The notes under the pieces are model-generated. The model had not been told where the DNA came from. It made no database searches and saw nothing but the letters and a program-made list of their open reading frames with translations. Shown here piece after piece: positions 1 through 12,800 of a DNA stretch of 64,000 nucleotides; position 1 is the stretch's first letter, and every line of letters starts with the position of its first letter. The translations under genes and the position numbers were made by a program. Source of the stretch: Apis mellifera (taxonomy: Eukaryota; Arthropoda; Insecta; Hymenoptera; Apidae); assembly GCF_003254395.2 (NCBI RefSeq), contig NC_037648.1, positions 10,418,009-10,482,008 on the forward strand. Reading direction: 5' to 3'.

Positions 1-472
1 TATAATATAGAATTGTTATTTCTTTCATTTTGCCATCACTTTTCTTTCATTTTTTCAATGATAGATTTTACCTGTAAATCTATATATAAGTCTACATTTC
101 ATGAATACGAGTATTTGTGCAATGAAAAAGACATTGTAATGTGATAACAAAAAGTTTTATGGAACAATCAATAAGAAATAATCCCCTTCTTTGTTTACGG
201 ATGCTACATGATTTTTTTTACATGTTACGTATAAATGTGATATTTTTTTGCCAATACGTATTCTATAATCCGTATTTCTAACCTTCTTAATGTTTGTGAG
301 TTTGTTAAAACTATCAACCAATCAAACTTGCATTTCTTTCAAAGGACTTTTTATCAGCTATAAATATATACGATTCGTCACGAACATTATGTTTAATTTA
401 ATTATCATATTATTTAACAGAAAATAATTAAATACAATAAATAATAAATTGATTTATGTTATAATTTTAACC
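1..472. other. Upstream flank of TMEM19
   Basis: AT-rich flank with no convincing coding exon. A TATA-like TATAAATATA lies near 361-370, about 110 bases before the TMEM19 start codon, and may belong to its promoter. The rest looks like ordinary non-coding sequence. Confidence 0.4.
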
Positions 473-2182
473 ATGGTTTCATTAACAAATAAGGAGAATA
501 AAAAATCACATGTATTAATACCGGTTCTTCTTAGCGTTTGTGCAATTCCAATTTCTATGCTATTTTGGCTGATAAATGTAATTTATTCAGTTTTTTATTC
601 GGATACTAAAAATCATTTAGAAGGTATTTTATAATATTGACCATGATTTAAAATTTTTTTATTTTTTATTTTTGTATAAATACTTTGTTTTGAAAAACAT
701 AACCCTTTCTTTAGAATATCTGGTTATTTCCCCATGGAGATGGTTAATTGCAGTCTTGTTTCCAATTTTTATGGCATTTTGGAGTTGGAAAAGAAAGAGC
801 TTGAACATTAGTGGTGCTATTTCAGGTAAGTAAGTATTTCTTGAATATTAGAATGCAAAAAAAATATATATATTTTCAAATAATATATTGTAATATATTT
901 AAATTATTAGGTTATCATTTAATTATTCACTTTTTTAAAAATGAAAATATTGCTTATTATTATTAAATAGAATATATAAAATTTAAAAAAATTGTAATAT
1001 CATTATATTATTAAAAAAATTTATAATTATATTTTGTAAGTGTTATTTAATAAATTTTCACATATTTTATAATTATGAAATATTATATTTCAGGATTATT
1101 TGTGGGCTTCATTCTGACACTTACTAGTTTTGCCCATGTAGCTTGTCTCTTTTCATTTTTTGTTACCTCTACTAAAGCAACAAAGTTTCGCTCCCATGAA
1201 AAAAAGAAGCTTGAAGCACATTTTGAAGAAAACTCACAAAGAAGTTGGGTTCATGTATTATGCAATGGTGGCATGGCAACACAATTGGCACTTTTATATT
1301 TATTAGATGTAGGATGTCAGGAACGACCAATTGATTTTGATAAATATTATAGAAGTTCTTGGTTGTCAATAGGAATTTTAGGTATACAATATTGAAGAAT
1401 AAAGAATCTTTAAAATATATTTATAATTTCTAAATAATTTATTAGGAGCCATAGCATGTTCTAATGGAGACACTTGGGCTTCAGAAATTGGATCAGTTAT
1501 TGCTAATAAAGATCCATTTCTTATTACTACTTTTAAAAGAGTTCCAAGAGGTAAAAATATTAAAATCTGATTAGAAAGTTTATAAAAAAAAAGGATATAT
1601 AACAAATGAATGATAAATGTTAAATAATTAAAAATGTGTAAAAATAGTAGTTTCTAAATATTATTGTATAAAATTATATTATTTTATCTCTCAAAAATTT
1701 ATAATTATCAAATTATTTTATAATTATCTATATTTATGTATAGGTACAAATGGTGGTATTTCCTGGGCAGGTCTGTTTATGTCTTTTCTTGGTGGTATAA
1801 TAGTAGGTTTATCTTATTATTTAACAGTATTGATAACTGTTGATACAGTTGTGCTACAATTAGCAACATCACAGTGGCCTGTTATTATTATTGGAGGAAT
1901 TGGAGGTTTTATTGGTAGTGTAATAGATTCTGTTTTAGGAGCTACATTACAATATTCTGGTGAGTAATAATCAATACTATTAATATTATTATTTATATAT
2001 ATTTTAATAAAATTTATTTTTTTTTCTCAGGAATAAATGAAAAAGGATTTATAGTAGAACATCCTGGAAAAGGTGTGAAACATATTAGTGGTAGACAAAT
2101 TTTGGACAACCATAGTGTGAATCTTTTTTCTACAGTCATTATTGGACTTTCATTACCTGGAATAGCAAAATTAATCTTATAA
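473..2182 (+). CDS. TMEM19: Transmembrane protein 19 (TMEM19, DUF92 family), complete
   Basis: Six exons: 473-623, 715-825, 1094-1381, 1446-1550, 1744-1959 and 2031-2182. All five introns are phase 1 with GT-AG ends, and together they encode 340 aa, close to the usual TMEM19 length of about 336. The start is the ATG at 473 in a good ACCATGG context; an in-frame TTG further upstream is not needed. The protein is a multi-pass membrane protein. Family-typical blocks are SPWRW in exon 2, CNGGMATQLALLYLLDVG in exon 3, CSNGDTWASEIG in exon 4, GTNGGISWAGL in exon 5 and QILDNHSVNLFS near the C-terminus. TMEM19 is related to the phytol/farnesol-phosphate kinase-like VTE6 group, but its animal function is poorly defined. 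An AATAAA at 2344-2349 is a likely poly(A) signal. Confidence 0.93.
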
Positions 2183-3075
2183 TAGATACTTAACTAAATT
2201 ATATATAAATCATATATATATGATAATGATATTGTTAAATATCAGGGTACTTTTTTATTTAAATTTTTAATTTGTATAAATAGTAATAGAATTATGTATT
2301 TATATGATGTTTTTAGTTTTATCTTTAAATATTGTGTTTTTATAATAAAATATTTGTAATTTATATTGGAAAAAAAATATTATATAAAAAAAGCAATACA
2401 AAATATATTATTTAAGACTAATATTTTTCATAATAATATAGATATTATTACTAAAAATAATAAAAATAAGATTTATTAATTCTTTAAAATAATTCTTTAA
2501 AATTTTTTTAATTTTCCTGATTTTATTAAATTTTATTGTTTTGAAAATTTCTTAAATTTTGCGTAAAGGGAATAAAAATATTAACTTTATTATAAATTTA
2601 AATTTTAAATTTGTACATTTATTTGTATATTCTCAATTATGATTACATAAATAGCAAATATTTATGGCGAATATTTTTTGCGAAAACTTTATTTTATACA
2701 AAAATTACATCATGAAATTTAATACGATTTGATAAATCAATATTATATTATATATTTACAATATCAAATTGTTGAAATCAAAATTATAACATTTTATAAA
2801 AAACTTGCTTTATTTCTATTAAATTTAAAATTAAAATATTTAAGACACATTAAATTAACTGTAAATTATACAATATTATACAATCTAATTTTAAATTTAA
2901 ATAGATTAAAATTTAAAATTTTAATAGAATATGAAGAAAAATATAATAATTTTTTATATATTAAACACCAAAACGTTAAATTTTATACCTGCTATATAGG
3001 AAGATAAATTAAAACTTACAGAATTAGATTCATCTCTAGAGTGTTGCAGATAAATAAATGTAATAATAAAATAAA

Positions 3076-3157
3076 AATTGACTATTATTGCCATCTTTTA
3101 GATGATAAAAATATTATATTTCCAAAATAATCCAAAAGATGGCAATGAAAGTCAATT
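3076..3157 (+). ncRNA. Candidate precursor-microRNA-like hairpin
   Basis: Bases 3076-3106 pair with 3127-3157 over 31 positions: 27 Watson-Crick pairs, one G-U and three single mismatches, around a 20-base loop. The arms contain GCCATCTTTT and its complement AAAAGATGGC, clearly richer in GC than the surrounding sequence. Size, stem length and loop match an animal pre-miRNA. A mature product could come from the 3' arm near 3134-3155. The hairpin lies about 0.9 kb downstream of TMEM19 on the same strand. I do not recognise a named miRNA family. A short inverted-repeat element relic is the main alternative, and the strand is arbitrary because both strands fold. Confidence 0.4.
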
Positions 3158-4534
3158 CTTAATCTATCTCTCTCCCATTATTTGATTTTTTTGTCTATAT
3201 ATTATTTTCATATATACGATTTAATTTTAAAATTTTTATTCTATACTTATTTTTTTCTTTATTTATTATTTTGTCTCGTTTATTGTTGTTTTGAAAAATT
3301 TGTTTTTAAAAAATGCTATTAATATCTGATTAATTTTATCGTTTTCTTTGCCTAACCTATTGATCAAAAATTTTAAAAGAATCTATTCAATTTAATTTTT
3401 ATAAACAATATTTTTATTTTTCATTTATTTATAATTTTATTGAAATTTAGTTTGAATTTCAATGAAGCTGGTTAGATAATGCTGAGAATGAAATTGAAAT
3501 ATTAAAAATTAGTTAATATCGAATAAATATTGCATTAAATATTAGATTTATTCTGTATCTTAAAAAAATCTTATCTATAAAAAAATTAACATAAAAATAT
3601 TTTATGTATATTTATAATATATATGTTACTTTATTTCTCTTATAATGCGTAGTTTATACAAATATGAATTGTATAAATGAAATGAAATATATCGAAATGT
3701 TTTTGATTTTAGATTTTTTATATAATTGTTTATCTACGATTTTAACTTTAATTATTTAGATGATTATCAGACAATGTTTATTTTGTTTTGTGATTTAATT
3801 AAAATATTAATCAGAATTTAGAAATAAAAATATTACATAATGAAGCTCTTAAAAATATTTAAATCGATAACAATTTCAATATTAAATAATATCTTTAATA
3901 TTAAATATTTTATATTTTATAGAAACTTATTTATATATTTATATAAATTTAAAAAATTAAATAAATTAAATAAATTTTTGTATTTTAATTTAATAAATTT
4001 AAGAAAATAATTGTTTTTTCAATAAATCTTAATTTTATAAAATCATAATTATTATTATTGACATAATAATAATTAACAATAAAATCTATATATATATATA
4101 TATAAATATAATTATAATATTTTCAATGAAAAAAATGTTTTAGAACCCAAAGAATATCTTTTTAAAAATAAAAACTATACTTATAATCATCTTATAATAT
4201 TTATACTTATAATTTTTATAATTTAATTAAAATATTCAAACAAATAGTATTCAATAAGTAGTTTTCTATTTTCTTAAATTAACTTTGAGATCCAAAAAAT
4301 AATATTATCATTTTCCAAAATATTATTTGACATTTTTATAATTAAAACTTTCTTTCTTTTATATTAATCATCTTTTATATTAATTCTCAATATTTTCATT
4401 TTCAGAATCAAACAACGTTCATCATCAAAACAGTTTCTTCTTCATTAAAATCTTATTCCTCGTGAAAACACACTTTTTAATTTTCAACAAATCATAGATA
4501 ACATCTTCGTAAAACATCTTTGCAAAATTATACT

Positions 4535-4642
4535 CTTTGATCTTTGAAACCGCCTTTGATCTTGAAACCGCCTTTGATCTTCGCTCAATGGTTTTGCTTT
4601 CCTGGTATAAATAGTCTTAAATTCTTCTTGTCAACAATCAGT
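4535..4642 (+). promoter_or_regulatory. Triple TCF/LEF-type sites followed by TATA box and initiator
   Basis: CTTTGAT(C) occurs three times, at 4535, 4554 and 4572, spaced 18-19 bases apart in a near-perfect tandem repeat. The last two copies are preceded by ACCGC. CCTTTGATC matches the known TCF/LEF (Drosophila Pangolin) binding consensus. TATAAATAG follows at 4606-4614 and an arthropod-type initiator TCAGT at 4638-4642, about 34 bases apart. Together they look like a plus-strand promoter with Wnt-type input. No plus-strand coding exon directly downstream was found. Function is inferred from motifs only. Confidence 0.4.
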
Positions 4643-4646
4643 ATTA

Positions 4647-5001
4647 TCAACACTGCATCTGTTCACTATCGGATACATCGATTAACTTAATAAGCATTTT
4701 GGCGTAATTATCGTGACTTTTGAAAACAGGAATAGAAGCGACCAGTTGCATAGTCATTTGATTATTGTCCACGGCTCGTTTTTCGTCCAGCACTTCCTGC
4801 ATGGACAATTGATAGTCACACCGTTTCCTCTCCCGACATCGGACCTGCGGTTGATCGGATAAACTGAAACAGTCAACGTCCCACAATGGACTTGACATAG
4901 GCACGTTGTCACTGGCACGACACGGATAATTCTTTCCCTCTCTACACTCTACGCCATTATGTATATTAGTTATATAGATGTCGCTTGTGTTATTTTCAAG
5001 C
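4647..5001 (-). CDS. Unidentified cysteine-containing open frame (possible last exon or relic)
   Basis: On the minus strand a frame stays open from about 5027 to a TGA at 4647-4649, in DNA much richer in GC than its surroundings. The upstream edge given is a possible splice acceptor (TACATAG at the 5001 boundary); the first ATG in frame is at 4904. The translation has six cysteines (in VECREG, NYPCR, DVDCF, VRCRE, KRCDY and EQMQC) and an N-glycosylation motif NNTS, which would suit a small secreted or extracellular segment. I do not recognise the family. No upstream exon was found, so it may be the C-terminal exon of a missed gene, a decayed gene, or a non-coding conserved block that happens to be open. 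Confidence 0.3.
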
Positions 5002-6814
5002 CTATGTACACCAGAAGATTTTTATGTTAGTAATCTAGAATCCATTTTGTATATTATCCAACATGATTCGCACAAATATTTTTATTTTTCTTCAATTGAA
5101 AATAATATAAAATCATATAATATAGTGTATATAAAAGTGTAATCGTGTAGCATTAATCATATCAGATAATATAAACGAATCCTTGTCGTGCATTGAGGAT
5201 TCGATCGTGGTCCGTATCGTACCATTGACCAATCGTGCAATTTTTTTCTTTTTTTTATATTTAAAAAATTTTGTTTATTTTTTCATATTGTTACACTATT
5301 TTGTTGTATGACCGTGATTCTTAATGAAATATAAATAGTGACCTATTTGGATTATGTTGAAAAAGAAGTTGAAAAAAGAAATATAGGTAAGATGATTTTT
5401 TGTAATAAAAGTTTATCTCTTTGTAAGTTAGTTAATTTAATTAGTTTTTAGATTAATTATTCTATAATTTATGATAAAGCCATTTATGAAAAAAATTATG
5501 AATAGAATTATATAATATATTCAATTAAATGATATTCAAAAAATAATAATAAAAAATTGTTTGAAAAGATAAAAAAATAAAATTATGGATAAAAAACAAG
5601 TTTTATTAGAAAGCGTAGAATTTTTTAAAAAGGCGTGCATTGCGTTACAATTGCAAACACAAATAATTTAGAAAAGCTTGATTTATTTTCAAATAAATAC
5701 GATTGATAAAAATAATGTTTCGTCGATTTCTGGTTAGTTAAAGTAATAAATAATAAAAGTGTTAATTATTCATAGAATATAAAATTTGAATATGAAATTA
5801 AGTATCTCAAACATAATGAAATTTCATTATATAATGAAAATATATCTATAAGTTTATGATTATTTCAACCATAATCATATTGTTATTCATGCGATCAACC
5901 AAAATCATAAAATCATGCCATCATTTATAATATCTTATATATTTTTCTTGGATAAGGACAAATAATGATGGATACTTATGATCATATTTTCAAAACATTT
6001 AAACCATTGGCTATATACAAAGCAATTTTTATGATTTATTAAGCGATTTATCATTATTTTTTCATAGATTGCAAAGTTCCAGTGTCTTGAAAAATTCATT
6101 AGAGATTCCTTCGAGAATTTTTTATACAAATTTTTCTCAAAATACAATGGAGTTTTAAAAATTAAAAATTTATTAAATTTTGTTTTTAAATTAAAATGAA
6201 AATGTAAGTATTTATATAATTAAATGTAATTATTTTATTTTTTTAAAATCTCTAAAAAAATCGTCGAAGAATTCTCTATGATTTAAAACATTGATAAATT
6301 TAATAATTTTTTAACAAGATTCTAATAAAATCTGTACAAATCTTAACAATATTATCTTATTATCTCTTCAATAACTATAAGCATATTTTACATGGTTATT
6401 CATAATATTATCTAATTCTAAGAATGAGAAAAAATAAAATTTGAATAATTAAAAAATTTGTTATATATATATATTTTTTTCTTTTTTAAAATTTAAAATT
6501 TTTTCTATTCTTCACTTTTTTAATATTTTAGAATATATTCACAATATAAAAATTCTAAACAATTTCTATCATTGTTTTTTCAAGATCTGAATCAATTTAA
6601 CTTAATTCTCATATTTAATTTTAGCGTTAAAAAAGAGAAGAAGAGGAAAATGAACAATTTTAGCAATTTTTATAGCGTGGACAAATACGAATGAAGATTA
6701 CACAAAAATGAAAGAAAACGATACAGATGTAGAAAAAAAAAAGGATGATGGTACAGAAACATGGATGATGGTATTCATTCAAAGCGTTTTCATTTTCATA
6801 AATTTATGATTGTT

Positions 6815-9800
6815 CTATGTCTTGTGAATTTGCCGTACCGAGACGGTGGTGGCTGTACAAGAATTGGCTCGATTCCGCAAGAAGGCTGAGCCCTCCCATT
6901 TTCTCTTAAATTGTGCTATCACCTAAACAAAAGTAACGTTCATTAATGAACATTTTCTTTATTTCACGTAATTAGAAATAGTCGTTTACTTACCTCACCG
7001 TTACAGAAACAAAATAAAATGGCCACGCAGAGACCCTGTGGAAAAAGTATCAATCAAAAATTTAAAAATTTATAAATAATATTTAATGTAATAATTATTT
7101 CAAATATTTATAAAAGATTGATTAACTTTAAAATTCAATTTGATATAGTATCCAAGAAAATTGAAAGTTGATTGTGAAATATAAGAAAATAGTTAAATGC
7201 AATTTCTATTGTCATATTTCTAAGTCATTTTGTACCTGGAAAGAAGCTGTTATAGCGGAAAGAACTTCATAGAAATGTTCCCAAGGATGGTTTTTTGGTG
7301 GCCTGAACGGTATGACAAGATAATGTAAACCCAAAAGAGGTACAAGAAGTAATGTTGCCCTAATGAAATGAAAAATTATTATTATTTTTTTTAATTAAAC
7401 TAAAGCAATTAAAAAATATTTAGATATGAATTAATAGATATTAATTACCGAAATGCTTGACGCATAGATCTTGAAGGTTGTGTACCAATGCTAGGACCAG
7501 CTCTTAGCTTCATTAATAGAACTCGAACGATATTGAAGAGAAAGAGCACATTTAATAAGGTGGAAACGCATACTGGATAAACCAGTACGTTCATGTAATT
7601 ACCCTCATTGATCCAACATCTGAAATCATCATCAATTAATGTAAGTAATTTTTAAATTATACGATGTAATGTAAATAAATATATATGAATGCAATAATAA
7701 TGTTTTAATATATAAAATTCTAGAAAATTCCAGTTTTCCTTCTCTTAAAATTTCAAATTATTAATATTGTACTTACTGTTCAGTGTCCGTAAGATCATTG
7801 CTAGTCGCTCTTAAACAGGCATAAATCGTGACGATGATTGCAGGTACAGGCCAACCAAGAATCATCAACCATTTTACTAATTTCTGTTCGCTTGTGAACG
7901 CACTGACAAGCAAAGTGTGTAGATAAAAACCTTCGCATAACATCCATGCGTAATTAGTAAGAAGAAAGTAATGGAGGACAATATGCAATAGCCGACATGT
8001 CATCTGAAAGTTATATCATTTTCTTAATTTTCTTAATTCCTATTTATTTATTATAATAATTTCTACCTTTTAAAATAGGTCAATTTTAATAATAGTATTA
8101 TATATAATATAAAATAATATAATAAATAATATAATAAAATTTAATGCGTACAATTAATATATATAAAAAATGAATCAAGAAGAAAAATATAGATAAAAAA
8201 ATAAAAATTAAAAAAAGTTTGTTTTATCATTGATATATATATTACTACAAAAATAAGTAAATTTATGATATGTTAAAAAATAATAAAAATGTATAAGATA
8301 ATGTTTGTTACTGTATACTACTTAATTTCAGAATTTACAAAGGCGTTATTATTCGAACGATATACGGTGTGACTAAATTCTCGTTCGAGTTACTGGGTCG
8401 AGTGTTAAGCAAAGAGTTAAGATCTTCATACATACCCCATTGTTCAACAGTAAATCCGTATTCGCTACGATGCATCTATACCACACCAGCCATAGAGCAT
8501 TATTTACAGCAAAAGAGGCGAACAGGTTCATATGAAGAGTGATCCTTGCACACCTCAGGGAGCTATTTCGAAGAAATTCATGGAAAGAGTAATAAAAAAT
8601 CAGAAAATATATCCTCTCATATAAAATTTCTGTTCTAAAAACTCTTTATTAATTGTAAGATTTTTTATCGTTGGAAATATTTTTTAAAAATATTTTTCTA
8701 AAAAAAACAATATGTATTCTTTTAAAAAGACAAAATTTAATTTTTATAAATTTTAATCTTTCTTTTTCTTCAATATTAAACTTTATTTTATGTACTTTTT
8801 TTTTAATTTATATATTTTATTAATTTTTTTCATCCAATTGTATCACAATAATTCGAATATTTATAATTCCAAGTAATTAATAAAAATTCTATAAAGAGTA
8901 AATTAAAATCGAAACAATATTATAATATTAACGATATAAATTAAAGAAAACAAGAATATATTGATATTCAACATTTCATTTATAATAATAATAATTTCAT
9001 GCATTTTGATTTATACTTCATATCGACAATTTCATATCAATATCAACAAATTTATAATATATATATTTGAAAAAGCAAAATTCTCTGTTTATTTACGGAT
9101 ATAAACAATGATATTCGTAAATTTGCATGGCATATTTTAAAATCTCTTCATCCGAAGAAATAATTGATTTCGATATAACAAAATTTATTTTAACAAAAAA
9201 AAGAAAAAAATACAAGAAGTTATAAAAAAAAAATAGAAAGAAAATGAAATATAATAATGTGAAGAGAAGATAAATTCATATTCATTATTAACTCACCGGA
9301 AATATGTTAGAATACCTAATGAAAGTAATAATGCTATCAATGATATTGCATATCCAGCCTCGTAAAGTCCATTAATTCCTTGTTGCCACTGAAATGGAAA
9401 TTAATATATCATAGATATTATATAGAGGCTATAAAATATTTTTTATACTATTGATCATATTATTTATCATATAAAAGATTAAGAAATTCGTACATTATCG
9501 AGATGATGAAACTCCCAAACATTTTGTTTTCTTCATGTAAAGCAAGCATTAAGAGAATTATAGTAATATCATGAAACAAATACGTATAAGAAAACTGATA
9601 TAGAAAGCAGAGCAACAAAAACAGGGAAGAGAAAAAAATGCATAAAACAGTCAATGCAGAAATATAAATAATGATATGTCTCCAACGAAAATAAAATACA
9701 ATCCCTTGAGAAAGATTTGAAAATGTTTATTTCCTGACACAAGATCAATATATTTGATATATAAATAAAATTTAATATTGTGAAATTTCATTTTTCAAGA

Positions 9801-12800
9801 AAGATCAATTTTTACATTAGAGATATGATATTTCTGCAATGAAAATTAAGAAAGAATAAGTATATAATTAAAAAATATATCATATATATTATATTATTTG
9901 TTATTGATACAATTTGTTACAGGGTTCAATTAATTAGAGAATAAATATAAAAGTTTAATTAATGGAATATTAGAAGTCTTTGAGTGAACAGCAAGTTACA
10001 TAGCAGTTACACTCAACAGTTAAGTGAACTTCATAAACTTCTACAGCGTCTAATTGCATTTATTGGCCCTTTGTCCCGTGAAAATTGAATTGGTCCCGCC
10101 ATTAAGCACGACAGCTGTTCATTCGATATCCGGTAACTTACCCGCGAATTTTAAAATTCCTTATCAAATATATATATATATATATAAATTTCTATCAATA
10201 TTTGATATTCCATTCATAATGATAGAAACATTCATTTTAATGAAATTCTTAATTATATTAAATTAATTCTAAAATATATTATTTTTTAGAAAGAGATTAA
10301 GATTGTCTATTTTTCAAAAATACTTCAATATATTTATCCACTTCTATAAAGAATAACGAAAACTTTAACCAAAACTCTTCAAGAGCCTCTTAAAATCGTT
10401 TTCATACGCTTGCAACAATAGAAAGTAATGGCACCATCGGGAAATTCGATGAACTCGTGAATCCCAAAGGATTTCTAGGAGAGAACGAAAGAAGGTAAGC
10501 TCGAGTATAAACTATCCTAATAAAACGATTCTCGTGGATATTCGCTTATAGAAATGATTCGTTTTATCCCTTTTGACAGTCATTTTGTTCTTTTTTTTTT
10601 TATTCAGCATTAAAGAAGTTTTAGATATGAAACGAGAAATTCATCGAGGTAGAAAATTCCTAGTTATTCGTATCTTGGTTTGTCTTATCTTTTGAATAGT
10701 TTTTGCATAGTGAAACGATATCTTTCTCATTATATCTTTTGAATTCTTTGCTATTACGATTGTGCCTTCGGCAAAAGATATATGCAAAGATTATGCTATT
10801 ATAGTATTACAGGAATGATTAGAGTGACTTTATGATATTAAAATTATCAGTATCAAAAAAAATCTACTCTTTTTTTTATTTTTATCTTTAACTTTATACA
10901 TATTTTTGTACTCTGAAATTTCGAAAAGAGATTTAAAGATAATTTAATCTATTGAATTAAAAATATAATTGTATATTTGATTTCATGCTCTTTTATTTAG
11001 AAAGATGACAATTCTCAACCAATTATTTCTAGTATTTGAATTTTGTCGAATTCTTTATTTCACATTCGTTCTTTAAATATTCCAATGTTTTAATTTTTTA
11101 ATCTTGCTTTTTAAAAAACTGTTGTTGCTCTCATTCCTTATTTTCCTGTGTTTTCTTGTTTTCTTCGAAGAAGATAAATTTTAAAAATTCTTGAGTAGGA
11201 TAAAAGTGAAATTCTATATAAGATAAAATTAATTTTATATTTATAAGATGAAAGTAAAAAGAAAAAGTAAACTCATTCATAAATATGTATATATATAATC
11301 TATCATACATATCATAACGTGCAGACAATTATTTAATATAAATGTATATATAATAAAATTCGGATAAAAACAAAGATAGAAAATAATGACCATTTTTTAA
11401 GAAAAAAATTGAAATATGAAAATAATTAAACAAAACCAACGGAATATTTAGGAAATTTTTGTTAAAACGATATTCCAAATAGAACTATATTTCTTCTTTT
11501 ATTCCTATTTACAACGTTTGATATATTGCCATTTTTCATCATAAATTTCATATTAAAATTTTATTATTATTATTAAAATATTAAAATTCTTCCCGATAAT
11601 AATATTTCGAGGGGAAAAAATGAAGATAAAGAGAGAAAAGAGAATGAATTTTTTAAATCCCTATCTATTAATTCTGGATTATTGATCTCGAACGATGAAG
11701 ATTTTAGATTTATTCGACTAAACTTGGGATCATTCTTTAAGAATATTTTATTTTTGGAGGATAATAAAATAGAATGGTTATATTGAATACAAGAAATTGT
11801 AAGAATGAAAAATATAAATATTAGTAAAATTAACTTTCTGTGACTTTTTAAGAAAAAATGGATCGTCTGACCATAGATAAAATATTCTACTGAACTTTAT
11901 TGGTAAATTATCTTCGAATATTGAATATATCGAATAATTCGATAAATTTTAAAAGTATTAAAAATAATATATAATTATCGATAAAGTGAGAAGATTGTAT
12001 ACAATATAATTTATAAAATATTTAATTATATCTTTGTGTCTTAAAAGAATATTAACGTTTCTCGATAATTATGTTTTCGACATTGTCATTTATGGACAAA
12101 TAATATTTAAAAAAAAAGAATACAATGAAAATAATCCCTCGATTAATTAAAATAACTCATCGAGTATTTCATCTTCAGATTTCATCATCTCGGAACTTTT
12201 CCATTATATTTCCGTCATTTTAACATCATTTTTTTTTTTCTTTTATCAAGAACAAAGTTCTTGGATAAAACAAGTTTATAAAAGAATTTTTTGTTTTTTC
12301 TTTCAAGTAATTTTCTTCTAAGTAGAAAAATAAAGACAAGAAAAGAATCTTCACCATTTTGTATTTCCATCTTCGCATTTTCACATACTTATCGCGTACC
12401 TTCATCCAACAAATAAGCTTCTATTTTGTCTCTGTACATCATTTTCGTTTTTATCACTTATCGTTTTTTCTTTATTATACATCATTATATATGTATACTT
12501 CATCCGTCAAGTTGGCACGTTTTTTCTTCAACCTTTCATCCCTTTTGATCCTCGATCTTATTCTCTCATTCAAATCACATCGCTCATCATGAGTATAATC
12601 CTCTATCCTTGGGGCTGTCGTTCAAAGAATTTCGCCCGAGAGGAGATTTCATTCAGGATTGCAACGTGATGGCATTTATTACTATCTCTTTATTAACATT
12701 TCAATATTCAACATATTTCTTTGAGAAATTTTTTTAGAAATTTTTCACTCTGATTTTATCTATTTTTAAAATCTTTTCTTAAATACTGTACTTATTTCTT

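Larger units (their letters stand above)
2183..6814. other. Intergenic region between TMEM19 and the DH31 receptor 3' end
   Basis: Very AT-rich, with short chance ORFs. Three things stand out and are listed separately: the hairpin at 3076-3157, the promoter-like element at 4535-4642, and the GC-richer minus-strand open frame at 4647-5001. A small GC-richer patch near 5180-5250 has no clear function. 5260-6600 looks like plain AT-rich spacer, and the last part is probably 3' UTR of the receptor. Confidence 0.5.

Noticed and set aside
2729..3007. 92-codon plus-strand open frame.
   Set aside because: Low-complexity Ile/Lys/Asn/Tyr translation expected by chance in AT-rich DNA, with no ATG at its start.
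5813..5830. 18-bp perfect palindrome ATAATGAAATTTCATTAT.
   Set aside because: Made almost entirely of A and T in AT-rich DNA, so palindromes of this kind are expected by chance; no supporting context.
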